From: Gammaproteobacteria bacterium
Lineage (GTDB): Bacteria; Pseudomonadota; Gammaproteobacteria; Thiohalomonadales; Thiohalomonadaceae
Direction of reading: 5' to 3'
Assembly (NCBI GenBank): GCA_026196275.1
Contig: JAPHTQ010000022.1
Coordinates: 1-64,000 of the forward strand
Length of the DNA: 64,000 nt
Part shown: positions 24,445 through 33,408 of the stretch, one piece after another
Numbering within the stretch: position 1 is the first letter of the stretch
Layout: every line of letters starts with the position of its first letter
Program-made: the position numbers and the translations under genes
Notes under the pieces: model-generated
The model's input: only the letters and a program-made list of their open reading frames with translations
What the model was told of the DNA's origin: nothing
Database searches by the model: none

Positions 24445-24984
24445 TCACCAGTAGGCACCCGTTTTCGTTTCCACGCCCGCATAGCTGTTTTGCAGCAGCG
24501 CCAGCATGGCCGGTGAGTCCCAGCTATGCTCGCCTATCATGCGGCGTAGCAGGGTTCCGTCGCGGCCGATCAGGAAGGTCTCCGGATAGGCCTTAATTGC
24601 CAGCACCTTTTCGGCGATCTTTCGGTCGGGGTCGATGTGCCGGGCGAAGGTTACGCCGTAGTTGCGTTTGAACGCCTGCACCTGATCTGCATCCTCATCG
24701 ACCGAAACACCGAGCAATGCAAATTTCTCCGGATCCAGCTTTTCGCTCAGCCGCTGCAGCCCCGGCATCTCCTTGCGGCAGGGTGGGCACCAGGTGGCCC
24801 ATACATGGAGAATGATCAGCTTGTCGCGGTGCTGTTCGAGCGACAGCGTTGTCCCGTCCAGTGCCTGAAGCGTAATCGCCGGGAATGGCTTGCCAATGCC
24901 GGGCGGGTTGACGGCCTGTTTATCCCCGCAGGCACCGAGCAGCAGAGCGGCCATGAGGGTGAGAAGCGGGGCGATGCGTTTCAT
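24445..24984 (-). CDS. ResA/TlpA-like thiol-disulfide lipoprotein
   Basis: A 179-residue protein with a lipoprotein signal (LLGAC near residue 19) and a thioredoxin fold with the active site WATWCPPCRKEM. It is expected to face the periplasm and keep apocytochrome cysteines reduced for haem attachment. Its start overlaps the end of the preceding lipoprotein gene by four bases. It closes a four-gene system II cytochrome c assembly operon (resB, ccsB, lipoprotein, resA-like). Confidence 0.9.
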   Translation of the reverse strand: MKRIAPLLTLMAALLLGACGDKQAVNPPGIGKPFPAITLQALDGTTLSLEQHRDKLIILHVWATWCPPCRKEMPGLQRLSEKLDPEKFALLGVSVDEDADQVQAFKRNYGVTFARHIDPDRKIAEKVLAIKAYPETFLIGRDGTLLRRMIGEHSWDSPAMLALLQNSYAGVETKTGAYW

Positions 24985-25490
24985 TGTGGTGATTTCACTC
25001 CCAGCATCTTCAACTCATACCCCTCTACCTGTGCCGAGGTGAAGGCGGGATAGTTGCGAAAGGCCCAGCCGGCAAAGAGCACGGTCTCGCCCTCTTGCCA
25101 GAGCACGAATACAGCCGGGTTTTCCTCTTCGACGCCCTTGCTGGTAATGGTGTCGTTCTCCACCACAAAGGCGGGCAGATAGTGGTCCGCGGTGATTTGG
25201 TAGCCGTCGATCTCAAGCTGTTTGCCCAGCGCTACCTCTACCTCCAGCGGCTCCTCCTTGCCGGGGCTGCGCAGCGACAACAACACGGCACGGGCATCAA
25301 TCCCCTCGGGCACGACGACCCTGCGCGCTTTCCCGGCCGGTTTTTGTGGGCTCAGGCTAAAGGTGTCGTGCTCTTTGGGTTTTTCCAGCGCCCCCAGCTC
25401 CACCACCTCGGCCCGTTCGCCGCAGGCGCTGAGTGTGAGAGCGAGGAGGGTGAGCAGCAGTGGCAGATAGGAATTAGTTGAGCGAGCCAT
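24981..25490 (-). CDS. Lipoprotein of unknown function in the ccs operon (DUF2155-like)
   Basis: A 169-residue protein from ATG 25490 with a lipobox (LSAC) and a C-terminal domain of about 90 residues: QITADHYLPAFVVENDTITS, VFVLWQEGETVLFAGWAFRN and AQVEGYELKMLG. The pattern recalls DUF2155, but I am not certain. Its start lies 17 bp inside ccsB and its end overlaps the resA-like gene by four bases, so it is made with the cytochrome assembly proteins and probably helps them. Confidence 0.6.
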   Translation of the reverse strand: MARSTNSYLPLLLTLLALTLSACGERAEVVELGALEKPKEHDTFSLSPQKPAGKARRVVVPEGIDARAVLLSLRSPGKEEPLEVEVALGKQLEIDGYQITADHYLPAFVVENDTITSKGVEEENPAVFVLWQEGETVLFAGWAFRNYPAFTSAQVEGYELKMLGVKSPQ

Positions 25491-26490
25491 AGGAGTGCAT
25501 TCCGGAAAGAAACATATTAACGCCGAGGAAACAGAACAGGGTGACCCCAAAGCCGAGAATGGCCCACCAGGCCATAGCGTTACCGGCCCAGCCTTTGACG
25601 AACCGCAGGTGCAGGTAAGCGGCGTAGGTCAGCCAGACGATCAGCGACCAGGTCTCCTTGGGGTCCCATGACCAGTAGCCGCCCCAGGCGTCGTAGGCCC
25701 AGGCGGCACCCAGGATCGTGGCAACGGTAAAGGTGACAAAACCGATGGCGATGGCGCGGTAGTTGAGCATATCGATCTCATCGCTCGGGGGCAGTACGCG
25801 CAGGGCGATGCCGCCGCTTCTGCCGAGCTGCTCCGCCCGCCGGCGCAGCAGGTACATCACCCCGCCGGCGGCGGCGACGGCAAAGGCGCCATAACCGATG
25901 AAGTTGGCCAGTACATGGGCATGCATCCAGTAACTCTTGAGCGCGGGAACCAGGTTCTGTGGTCCTGCCTGGCCCTTGCTGGCCAGCCACAGCTCGAAAC
26001 CGATCCCGGCGAGCACGATCGGCATGACGAAGGCACCGACGGAACGGCGACGGTAGAGCGACTCGAGAATCAGATAGAGCAGTGTGGTCAGGGCGGTAAA
26101 GAAGATCGTCACCTCATAGAGGTTGCTGATCGGCACATGCCCCTCCTCCAGTATCTGATGGGTCTCGAACCAGCGGGTTAGCAGTGCCACCAGCAGACCG
26201 ATGGTGCCGACGGTCGCCATGGCAGTGGCCCATTTGCCTACAGCCTCGGTGGTGAATTTCAGGTGTGCCAGGTAGATCGCCGTGGCCACTACGAGCAGGA
26301 CATTGGCATAACCGGTGAGCTTGTAGGAGAGCAGATTGATCAGTGGTGTTCCCGGGGCAAGACGATCGAGCTGGCTGTAGATCGCCAGACCGGCCAGGCC
26401 GAGTGTCAGCGCCAGCATGCCAAGCCAGTAAAGCGTAATACCGTTGTCTCGGTGGAGGGGCCCGCTGCGCGGCAGTATCGTCTCACTCAT
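25474..26490 (-). CDS. ccsB: Cytochrome c assembly protein CcsB/ResC, copy 1
   Basis: A 338-residue polytopic protein with the haem-handling WWD-type motif AWGGYWSWDPKETWSLIVWL and flanking conserved histidines (EEGHVPISNLYE, MHAHVLANFIGYGAFA, SGMHSYGS). With ResB it exports haem and ligates it to apocytochromes (system II). ATG 26490 starts seven bases after the resB stop. The open frame runs upstream into resB, but the family-like sequence begins here. A paralogue lies at 35.4 kb. Confidence 0.93.
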   Translation of the reverse strand: MSETILPRSGPLHRDNGITLYWLGMLALTLGLAGLAIYSQLDRLAPGTPLINLLSYKLTGYANVLLVVATAIYLAHLKFTTEAVGKWATAMATVGTIGLLVALLTRWFETHQILEEGHVPISNLYEVTIFFTALTTLLYLILESLYRRRSVGAFVMPIVLAGIGFELWLASKGQAGPQNLVPALKSYWMHAHVLANFIGYGAFAVAAAGGVMYLLRRRAEQLGRSGGIALRVLPPSDEIDMLNYRAIAIGFVTFTVATILGAAWAYDAWGGYWSWDPKETWSLIVWLTYAAYLHLRFVKGWAGNAMAWWAILGFGVTLFCFLGVNMFLSGMHSYGSLN

Positions 26491-26497
26491 GGATATA

Positions 26498-28168
26498 TTA
26501 ACTCCTGGCTTTTTGGCCCAGTTCGGCCAGCTCAGTTTGCAGCCGCTGCAGGTAGTTGCGCAACGGGTGCTTGTCACGGTGGGAGAGAATGGCGCGAATC
26601 TGCAGCCGGTGACCGTTATCGCCAAGTCGCAGCCATACGCGTTTTTCGTGCATATAGATCATCATGTAAAGGCCGATCACCAGCAGCAGGCAGGCGCTCC
26701 AGACCAGTGGTGCCCCGGGGTCACGTGCCACCTGCAGTCCGGTGTACATTTTGGGCACGAAGTCATCCAGGGTGAACAGCATGGGCAGTTTGTGGCGCCG
26801 CAGCAGCTGTTCGGCATGGATGATCCGGGAACCGAGTTCCGCGGCGTGCTCCAGCGGGATCTCCATGCGTCGCAAGGCGCTGGCAAAGGCGCCCCGGCGC
26901 TGCTCCGGGCCCACTTCACCTGCAATGTCGTTGACCGCTTCGAGATAGGCGGCAAGCAGGCCCATCATGCGACCATCCGCCGGTGAGAATCCCAGGTTGG
27001 CGTAGGTCAGTGTCTCTGCGCCCATCGGCACGAAGGCCAGCATGTGCGGGTAGGCCAGATAGACCCGGTAGGTGATGTTACCACTGGCCGGTGATTGGTA
27101 GAGGATATCCAGTGACGGGCCGGCATCCTGACGTTGCTGGCGGTCCTCCTCTTGCGCGGTGTTGATGATGTTGTGCTGTCGAAGCTCCTTGAGTTCCAGC
27201 TTCATCCCGCTACCCTCCTCCAGGGTGCGTCCCACGGCACTCTCAACCTGTTGTGCAGGGAAGCCTTTCCGGGTGAGATCCCGCAGGGTGATGCGGGTCT
27301 CGGAGCCGGCATCACCAAAGGAGGCCTGGTAGAAGGTCATGTCGAGATAGCGCAGTGGATCGTTAACGGTAATGCGTTTCTGCGCCACCGCCTCGCCATC
27401 TTCGAGCAGGGTCAATTGACTGCTGTACTCACGGGGCATCCCGGTGTTGTAGTAGTTGATCGTAAAGTTGTCGTTGCGCACATGAAAAGGCAATTGCAGG
27501 CGCCGGTACTCACTGCCGTTCTGAACATAAACGATGTTATCGCTCTCCCCCTCGGCAAGGTTCATCACGCCGCGAAACCCCAGCTGCGAGGTGATCAGGC
27601 CACCGATGCAGATCAACACCACGGCGCCATGGACCAGGAAAAAGCCCAGCCGACCGAGACGTCCCTTGCGCGCCAGCAGGAGGATCCCCTTTCCCTCCGG
27701 CTGCTGGCGGAACTCCCTGAAGCCGTGGCGGCGCAACAGTTGCTCAAGCTGTTGCGGCGCTACTTGTCCCTCCAGCTCCAGCTCAAACTCGCCATCGGCC
27801 TTGACCGGCCAGGGGCGCATTGTTCTGAGCGGACGCGAGAGCTTCCAGAAGCGCGGGCCGTGGCGCACCAGCGCGGCAGTGACGGACAACACCAGTAATC
27901 CCATGATGGTAATGAACCACCAGGCAGAGTACATATCGAAAAAGTCGAGAGCATCAAAGACCCGGTACCAGAATGGCCCCAGTCTGGAGAGGTAGAAGTC
28001 CTGATCCCGGTTCTGTACCAGCACGGTGCCGATCATGCTCACCAGCGCCACCAGGCTAAGCAGCGCGATCGCCACCGGCATCGAGGAGAGGAAGCGGAGC
28101 AGGCGCACGCCGGGCGAGGAAGCTGGCAGCGTGGGTTTCTGCTCGCTGTTCAGAGTATCAGGATTCAT
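26498..28168 (-). CDS. resB: Cytochrome c assembly protein ResB, copy 1
   Basis: A 556-residue ResB/Ccs1: three N-terminal helices (about 25-50, 75-105, 170-195), a large periplasmic domain with the typical LPFHVRNDNFTINYYNTGMP and NDPLRYLDMTFYQASFGD, and a final helix (about 490-520). Together with CcsB it forms the system II haem lyase. It is the first gene of the operon and is divergent from polA across 152 bp. The second ResB, at 33.4 kb, is about 115 residues longer. Confidence 0.93.
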   Translation of the reverse strand: MNPDTLNSEQKPTLPASSPGVRLLRFLSSMPVAIALLSLVALVSMIGTVLVQNRDQDFYLSRLGPFWYRVFDALDFFDMYSAWWFITIMGLLVLSVTAALVRHGPRFWKLSRPLRTMRPWPVKADGEFELELEGQVAPQQLEQLLRRHGFREFRQQPEGKGILLLARKGRLGRLGFFLVHGAVVLICIGGLITSQLGFRGVMNLAEGESDNIVYVQNGSEYRRLQLPFHVRNDNFTINYYNTGMPREYSSQLTLLEDGEAVAQKRITVNDPLRYLDMTFYQASFGDAGSETRITLRDLTRKGFPAQQVESAVGRTLEEGSGMKLELKELRQHNIINTAQEEDRQQRQDAGPSLDILYQSPASGNITYRVYLAYPHMLAFVPMGAETLTYANLGFSPADGRMMGLLAAYLEAVNDIAGEVGPEQRRGAFASALRRMEIPLEHAAELGSRIIHAEQLLRRHKLPMLFTLDDFVPKMYTGLQVARDPGAPLVWSACLLLVIGLYMMIYMHEKRVWLRLGDNGHRLQIRAILSHRDKHPLRNYLQRLQTELAELGQKARS

Positions 28169-28320
28169 TAATTTAATAATCTTAATTGCCTGTTATAGCA
28201 ATAATTTTTTGCCTTGGGCGCAGGGCGGTGAATTTACCATTGCGGTGATGGCAATGCCAATTCAGACAAGATGGTTTATCCTCCCTACTCCATTCTCATT
28301 ACAGATCCGACAGCCGCCTG

Positions 28321-31020
28321 ATGCCTGCAAAAAACGATAAAACCCTGGTACTGGTAGATGGCTCCTCCTACCTCTACCGTGCCTTTCACGCCATGCCGGC
28401 GCTGACCAACTCCAGGGGCGAGCCTACCGGCGCGGCCTACGGGGTGACCAACATGCTGCGCCGCCTGCTCAAGGACTACGACCCGGCCCACGTGGCGGTG
28501 GTGTTCGATGCCAAGGGCAAGACCTTCCGCGACGAGATCTACCCCGAGTACAAGGCCAACCGACCGCCGATGCCCGACGACCTGCGCGGCCAGATCGAGC
28601 CGATCCACGCTATCGTGCGTGCCATGGGTTTCCCGCTACTCTGCGTCGACGGCGTCGAGGCGGACGATGTGATCGGCACCCTGGCCAAGCAGGCCGAGGA
28701 GCAGGGGATGAAAGTGATCGTCTCCACCGGCGACAAGGATATGGCGCAACTGGTCAACGATCACGTCACCCTGGTCAACACCATGACCGAGACCGAGATG
28801 GACCCCGACGGGGTGGTGGAGAAGTTCGGCATTCCCGCCGAGCGCATCGTCGACTACCTGGCGCTTATCGGCGACACCGTGGACAACGTCCCCGGCGTGC
28901 CCAAGGTGGGACCGAAGACGGCGGTGAAGTGGCTGCAGCAGTACGGCTCGCTGGAGAATATCATCGAGAACGCCGATGAGTTCAAGGGCAAGGTGGGTGA
29001 GTACCTGCGAGAGAGCCTGACGCAGCTGCCGCTCTCCAGGGAGCTGGTGACCATCAAGTGCGATGTGCCGATGCCGCTCAAACCGCTCGAACTGGAGCGG
29101 GCCGAGCCCGATACCCAGGCGCTGCGCGAGCTCTATTCAGAGATGGAGTTCAAGAACTGGTTGGCCGAGCTGCTTGGCGGGGAGTCTGCCGCCGAGGAGG
29201 AGAGTGAAGAGCAGGAGGCCGAGTACGAGACGATTCTTGACTGGGAGCGGTTCGATGGCTGGCTGGCCAGGCTCAAGGCTGCCGAGCTCTTTGCCTTCGA
29301 TACCGAGACTACCAGCCTCAACTACATGGACGCGCAGATCGTCGGCCTCTCCTTTGCCGTCGAGCCACATCAGGCTGCCTATGTGCCGCTGGCCCACAAC
29401 TACCCCGGTGCCCCCGAGCAGCTGCCGCGCGATGCGGTGCTGGCGAAGTTAAGGCCCCTTCTGGAGGACGACAAGGCACTCAAGCTGGGGCAGAACCTCA
29501 AGTACGATAAAAGCGTGCTGGCCAATCACGGCATCACATTGCGCGGCATCGCCCACGACACCATGCTCCAGTCCTATGTGCTCGACTCTACCGCCACCCG
29601 CCACGACATGGACTCGCTGGCGCTCAAGTATCTCAACGCCAAGACCACTAAATACGAGGAGGTGGCCGGCAAGGGGGCCAAACAGATCGGCTTCAACGAG
29701 GTGGCGATCGAGCAGGCTGCCCCCTACGCGGCGGAGGATGCGGATATCACCCTGCGTCTGCACCAGGTGCTGTGGCCCAGACTGCAGGCCATCGAGCCGC
29801 TGTCCAGATTATACAAGGAGCTGGAGGTGCCACTGGTGTCGGTGCTGTCGAAGATGGAGCGCAACGGCGTGCTGGTGGATCAGGCGATGCTGGAGAAGCA
29901 GAGCCGCGAGCTGAGCGAAAAGATGGAGGCGATCGAAAAGCGGACCTTTGATGAGGCGGGCGAGCCGTTCAACATCGGCTCGCCCAAGCAGATCCAGGCG
30001 ATCCTGTTCGACAAGCTGCAGTTGCCGGTGCTGAAGAAGACCCCCAAGGGGCAACCCTCTACTGCCGAGGAGGTGCTGGCCGAGCTGGCGCTCGACTATC
30101 CGCTGCCGCGGCTGATCCTCGACTACCGTTCGCTCTCCAAGCTCCGGTCGACCTATACCGACAAGCTGCCGCGGATGATCAACCCCCACACTGGTCGGGT
30201 CCACACCTCCTACCACCAGGCGGTGGCGGCCACCGGGCGGCTCTCCTCCTCCGAGCCCAATCTGCAAAACATCCCGGTGCGCAGCGAAGAGGGCAGGCGT
30301 ATCCGCCAGGCCTTTATCGCCGAGCCCGGCTGTCGCATCGTCGCCGCCGACTACTCCCAGATCGAGCTGCGGATCATGGCCCACCTCTCCGGCGACAAGG
30401 GGCTGCTGAGCGCCTTCGCCGCCGGCGAGGATATCCACCGCGCAACCGCCTCGGAGGTATTCGGGGTGGCGTTGGAAGAGGTCAGCGCCGAGCAGCGACG
30501 CAGCGCCAAGGCGATCAACTTCGGCCTGATCTACGGCATGTCCGCCTTCGGTCTGGCCAAGCAGCTGGGGATCAAGCGCGAGGCGGCGCAGAACTACGTC
30601 GAGCTCTATTTCGAGCGCTACCCCGGCGTGCGTGACTATATGGACAAGACCCGCGAATTGGCCCGCGAGCAGGGCTATGTGGAGACTGTCTTCGGTCGCC
30701 GCCTCTATATCCCCGACATTAAGTCGAGCAACGGACAGCGCCGCCAGTACGCCGAGCGCACCGCCATCAACGCGCCGATGCAGGGCACCGCCGCCGATAT
30801 CATCAAGCGGGCAATGCTCAGCGTGGATGGCTGGCTGGGCGACGAGCCGGAGGTGCAGATGGTGATGCAGGTGCATGACGAACTGGTGTTCGAGGTGCCG
30901 GAACAGCGAGTCGACGAGGTCTCGACGAAGATTATCGAGCTGATGAGCGGCGCGGCCGAGCTGCGCGTACCGCTGCTGGTGGAGGCGGGCAGCGGCGCCA
31001 ACTGGGACGAAGCCCACTAA
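28321..31020 (+). CDS. polA: DNA polymerase I
   Basis: An 899-residue Pol I with all three domains. The 5'-nuclease (1-290) has LVDGSSYLYRAFHAMPAL and STGDKDMAQLV. The 3'-5' exonuclease (about 305-495) keeps DTETTS at Asp327 and YAAEDADITLRL. The polymerase has motif A VAADYSQIELR (Asp near 677), motif B RRSAKAINFGLIYGMSAFGL and motif C QVHDELVFE (near 853). It fills gaps in repair and removes RNA primers. Both nucleolytic activities look intact. A small RNA gene follows. Confidence 0.98.
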   Translation: MPAKNDKTLVLVDGSSYLYRAFHAMPALTNSRGEPTGAAYGVTNMLRRLLKDYDPAHVAVVFDAKGKTFRDEIYPEYKANRPPMPDDLRGQIEPIHAIVRAMGFPLLCVDGVEADDVIGTLAKQAEEQGMKVIVSTGDKDMAQLVNDHVTLVNTMTETEMDPDGVVEKFGIPAERIVDYLALIGDTVDNVPGVPKVGPKTAVKWLQQYGSLENIIENADEFKGKVGEYLRESLTQLPLSRELVTIKCDVPMPLKPLELERAEPDTQALRELYSEMEFKNWLAELLGGESAAEEESEEQEAEYETILDWERFDGWLARLKAAELFAFDTETTSLNYMDAQIVGLSFAVEPHQAAYVPLAHNYPGAPEQLPRDAVLAKLRPLLEDDKALKLGQNLKYDKSVLANHGITLRGIAHDTMLQSYVLDSTATRHDMDSLALKYLNAKTTKYEEVAGKGAKQIGFNEVAIEQAAPYAAEDADITLRLHQVLWPRLQAIEPLSRLYKELEVPLVSVLSKMERNGVLVDQAMLEKQSRELSEKMEAIEKRTFDEAGEPFNIGSPKQIQAILFDKLQLPVLKKTPKGQPSTAEEVLAELALDYPLPRLILDYRSLSKLRSTYTDKLPRMINPHTGRVHTSYHQAVAATGRLSSSEPNLQNIPVRSEEGRRIRQAFIAEPGCRIVAADYSQIELRIMAHLSGDKGLLSAFAAGEDIHRATASEVFGVALEEVSAEQRRSAKAINFGLIYGMSAFGLAKQLGIKREAAQNYVELYFERYPGVRDYMDKTRELAREQGYVETVFGRRLYIPDIKSSNGQRRQYAERTAINAPMQGTAADIIKRAMLSVDGWLGDEPEVQMVMQVHDELVFEVPEQRVDEVSTKIIELMSGAAELRVPLLVEAGSGANWDEAH

Positions 31021-31114
31021 GATGGTTGTTTGCCACAGAGCCCGCAGAGAGCACAGAAGATAGGCGGGTATGAGCTTCGCGCCCTTGGCGTCTTTGTGAA
31101 AGAAAAAATGGCCG

Positions 31115-31142
31115 GGAACTTTCCCTGAGTGGGGTAGTCACA
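31115..31142 (+). promoter_or_regulatory. Sigma-E (RpoE/AlgU)-type promoter
   Basis: GGAACTT (31115-31121), a 15 bp spacer and GTCACA (31137-31142) match the -35/-10 pattern of extracytoplasmic sigma-E promoters (GGAACTT, about 15-16 bp, GTC.AA). The predicted RNA start is near 31148-31150, directly before the conserved-looking hairpins of the sRNA. Confidence 0.65.
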
Positions 31143-31148
31143 CTTAGT

Positions 31149-31269
31149 GCGCAACCATCGCGCATCCCGTTCTCTCCTTACGGGAAACTAACCCGGTTAA
31201 CCCCCAAGTGGCCGGGACTTGCTGGCCCCGATCGCTCTCCTCCCCAACTGGCGATCGGGGCTTTTTTTT
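31149..31269 (+). ncRNA. Small RNA in the polA-engB gap (Spot 42/ErsA locus)
   Basis: A transcript of about 120 nt is predicted from the promoter to a strong terminator. Three hairpins are visible. GCGC-AACCATC-GCGC spans 149-163 of the 31 kb block. A 6 bp stem TCCCGT/ACGGGA (31165-31185) shows the 9 nt loop UCUCUCCUU. The terminator shows a 15 nt loop containing CUCCUCCCC. The C/U-rich loops are complementary to Shine-Dalgarno sequences. In enterics and vibrios this gap holds spf, and in Pseudomonas aeruginosa the sigma-22-dependent ErsA. Homology at sequence level is not shown; position, promoter and architecture support the call. Confidence 0.75.
31225..31269 (+). terminator. Rho-independent terminator of the sRNA (and polA read-through)
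   Basis: GCCCCGATCGC pairs perfectly with GCGATCGGGGC (11 bp stem, 31225-31235 and 31251-31261) around a 15 nt loop, followed by eight Ts (31262-31269). Confidence 0.95.
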
Positions 31270-31360
31270 GTGTTCGGTGACTTCCGGATGCATCCGGAAG
31301 GAATTCCCTGCCTGTCCGGGTAAAAGGTTGCATGGCCGTTGGCAAAATCGACAATCCCGC

Positions 31361-31395
31361 CTTTCAACTTTCAACTTTCAACTTTCAACTTTCAA
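31361..31395. repeat. Heptamer tandem array, five copies of CTTTCAA
   Basis: Five perfect copies of a 7-mer (TTGAAAG on the minus strand) cover the engB stop codon (31378-31380). The last five codons of engB and its stop are encoded by the array, so a change in copy number that alters the frame would change the C-terminus. Confidence 0.97.
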
Positions 31396-32004
31396 CTCGA
31401 TCCCCAGCCACTCGGCCAGCCTGGCCCGGGCCTCGTCCACGCCCTGGCGATTAAGGGCAGAGAAGAGCTGTGCTGAGGCCAGTGGGTAGCTCGTCTTGAG
31501 CTCTTTTCTCACCGCCTGAAGGGTATTTGACGCCGGCCCCCGCTTGAGTTTGTCGGCCTTGGTAAGCAGGATGTGCACCGGCATCTGCTGATGTTGGCAC
31601 CAATCGAGCATCTGGCGGTCAAACTCCTTGAGCGGATGACGGATATCGACCAGCAGTACCAGACCGCGCAGGCACTGACGGGTGGCCAGATAGTCCGATA
31701 GTACCTGTTGCCAGTGGCGCTTGATCCGCTCCGGGACCTTGGCGTAGCCGTAACCCGGCAAGTCAACCAGGCGGTGGGTCTCATCCAGTTCGAAGAAGTT
31801 GATCAGCTGGGTCCGCCCGGGGGTCTTGCTGGTCCGCGCCAGGTTGCGTTGCTCGGTGATCACATTCAACGCACTGGATTTGCCGGCATTGGAGCGTCCG
31901 GCAAAGGCCACTTCCGCGCCGCTGTCGGCGGGAAGCTGGTTAAGGGCATTGGCGCTGGTGAGAAAGCAGGCCTGCTTGAAGGGATTGGGGTTTTTTTTGT
32001 CCAT
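31378..32004 (-). CDS. engB: Ribosome-biogenesis GTPase EngB/YsxC
   Basis: A 208-residue circularly ordered TRAFAC GTPase that assists late assembly of the 50S subunit. Motifs: G1 GRSNAGKSS, switch [12 protein letters not shown]3 [11 protein letters not shown]4 LLTKADKL and G5 [11 protein letters not shown] 32004 ([18 protein letters not shown]) fits the family; an in-frame ATG at 32043 would add 13 residues. It is convergent with polA and the sRNA and divergent from the cytochrome genes. Confidence 0.95.
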   Translation of the reverse strand: MDKKNPNPFKQACFLTSANALNQLPADSGAEVAFAGRSNAGKSSALNVITEQRNLARTSKTPGRTQLINFFELDETHRLVDLPGYGYAKVPERIKRHWQQVLSDYLATRQCLRGLVLLVDIRHPLKEFDRQMLDWCQHQQMPVHILLTKADKLKRGPASNTLQAVRKELKTSYPLASAQLFSALNRQGVDEARARLAEWLGIELKVES

Positions 32005-32210
32005 GGATGCGTAAGTTTTTTGCGAATATAAGGGGCCCCTCATATTGACCGGGGGTGGCTGAGTTGGTATATACAGGGCGTTTTAGCTTTTGCCGCTACT
32101 TGCCGGGGATGGTAACATGAGCGTCTTCCGGCCAGTAAGATTATCTGAAATAGGCCTCCTTCCTCGCTTGAGAAAGGCGGGTCGTAACCTCAACGAGGAG
32201 TAAACTTGTA

Positions 32211-32528
32211 ATGAAAAAGTCCATTATTGCTGCTGCTGCGGGTGCAGTTTTCATGGTTTCCGCTCCGGCCGCGATGGCCGACGGTAAGGCTACCTATGAC
32301 GGTATCTGCTTTGCCTGTCACGCCTTCGGTTCTGCCGGTGCACCCAAAACCGGTGACAAGGCAGCCTGGGCGCCGCGTATCGCCAAGGGTATGGATCTAC
32401 TGGTCAAGCACGCCAATGAAGGCTTCCAGGGTGAGACGGGCTTCATGCCGGCCAAGGGTGGTAATCCGAGCCTGAGCGACGAGGAAGTTGCTGCTGCCGT
32501 TGAGTATCTGGTCTCACAGAGCAAGTAA
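32211..32528 (+). CDS. Small cytochrome c (c5/c-555-like)
   Basis: A 105-residue periplasmic monohaem cytochrome: signal peptide (cleavage after AAMA), haem motif CFACH near residue 34, APRIAKGMDLLVKHANEGF, and the axial methionine in GFMPAKGGNP followed by LSDEEVAAAVEYLV. This is the cytochrome c5 fold without the extra cysteine pair seen in the copy at 61.8 kb. It starts a short run with cytochrome c4 and the second resB-ccsB pair. Confidence 0.9.
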   Translation: MKKSIIAAAAGAVFMVSAPAAMADGKATYDGICFACHAFGSAGAPKTGDKAAWAPRIAKGMDLLVKHANEGFQGETGFMPAKGGNPSLSDEEVAAAVEYLVSQSK

Positions 32529-32572
32529 GTCCGAGGCCGCAAACCAACACAATCGAGATTGACGGGGAACCG

Positions 32573-33178
32573 ATGAAGAAATTAGCTTTTGCCGCTCTGG
32601 TAATGTTTGGTGCTGTGGGCACCGTCTACGCGGCCGGTGATGCCGCTGCAGGGAAAACCAAGTCCGCCTCCTGTGCCGCCTGTCACAATACAGACGGAAA
32701 CAGTATGGTACCGACCTTCCCGAAACTGGCCGGCCAACACGCCTCCTATACCGCGAGGCAACTGGCTGACTTCAAGTCCGGTGATCGTCAGGATCCGACC
32801 ATGAACGGCATGGCTGCCCCCCTGAGCGAGCAGGATATGGCCGATTTGGCCGCCTACTTTGCCAGTCAGACCCCTGCCATCGGCTCTGCGGCCGATGAGG
32901 CGAAGGCTGCGCGGGGCAAGACCCTGTATCAGGCCGGCGACAAGGAAAAGGGCATTTCTGCATGTATGGCCTGCCACGGTCCTTCCGGTGCGGGTAATCC
33001 GGGTGCCCAGTTCCCCTCAATCAAGGGTCAGCACAGTACTTATACCATTAAGGCGCTGAAGGACTTCCGCTCCGGTGTTCGTACTACCGACCCGCAGAAG
33101 ATGATGCAGGATATCGCTGCCAAAATGAGTGATGCCGATATCGAGGCAGCTGCCGAGTATATCGCCGGTCTGCATTGA
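32573..33178 (+). CDS. Dihaem cytochrome c4
   Basis: A 201-residue protein with a signal peptide (cleavage after TVYA) and two similar halves, each with a haem motif (CAACH in the first, CMACH in the second) and a distal methionine region (TMNGMAAPLSEQDM and the matching KMMQDIAAKMSDADI). It carries electrons in the periplasm, probably to a terminal oxidase. A cytochrome c4 gene near engB and dsbA is also the pseudomonad arrangement. Confidence 0.95.
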   Translation: MKKLAFAALVMFGAVGTVYAAGDAAAGKTKSASCAACHNTDGNSMVPTFPKLAGQHASYTARQLADFKSGDRQDPTMNGMAAPLSEQDMADLAAYFASQTPAIGSAADEAKAARGKTLYQAGDKEKGISACMACHGPSGAGNPGAQFPSIKGQHSTYTIKALKDFRSGVRTTDPQKMMQDIAAKMSDADIEAAAEYIAGLH

Positions 33179-33232
33179 TTCTGCCAGGCAGCAAGCTGTA
33201 AACGGGGAGCGCCGGCTCGGTGTTCCCTGGAT

Positions 33233-33260
33233 AAAGGGTGGCCCCAGGGCCGCCCTTTAT
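33233..33260 (+). terminator. Hairpin terminator after cytochrome c4
   Basis: AAAGGGTGGCC and GGCCGCCCTTT form an 11 bp stem (one G-T pair) around a 4 nt loop. Only a weak AT-rich tail follows, so termination may be partial and allow read-through into resB. Confidence 0.7.
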
Positions 33261-33408
33261 TATCTGGGGCGTGCAAAAACCGTTTACTGATAAGGTTATG
33301 CCCGACAGGGCGAATATATACCTCGGGGCGTCGCGGGGGTGCAACTTTTCGCGGCGTTGGGACTCAAAGGCAGCTATTGCCGGCTTAACAGCAGATGGTG
33401 GAAGAGTC

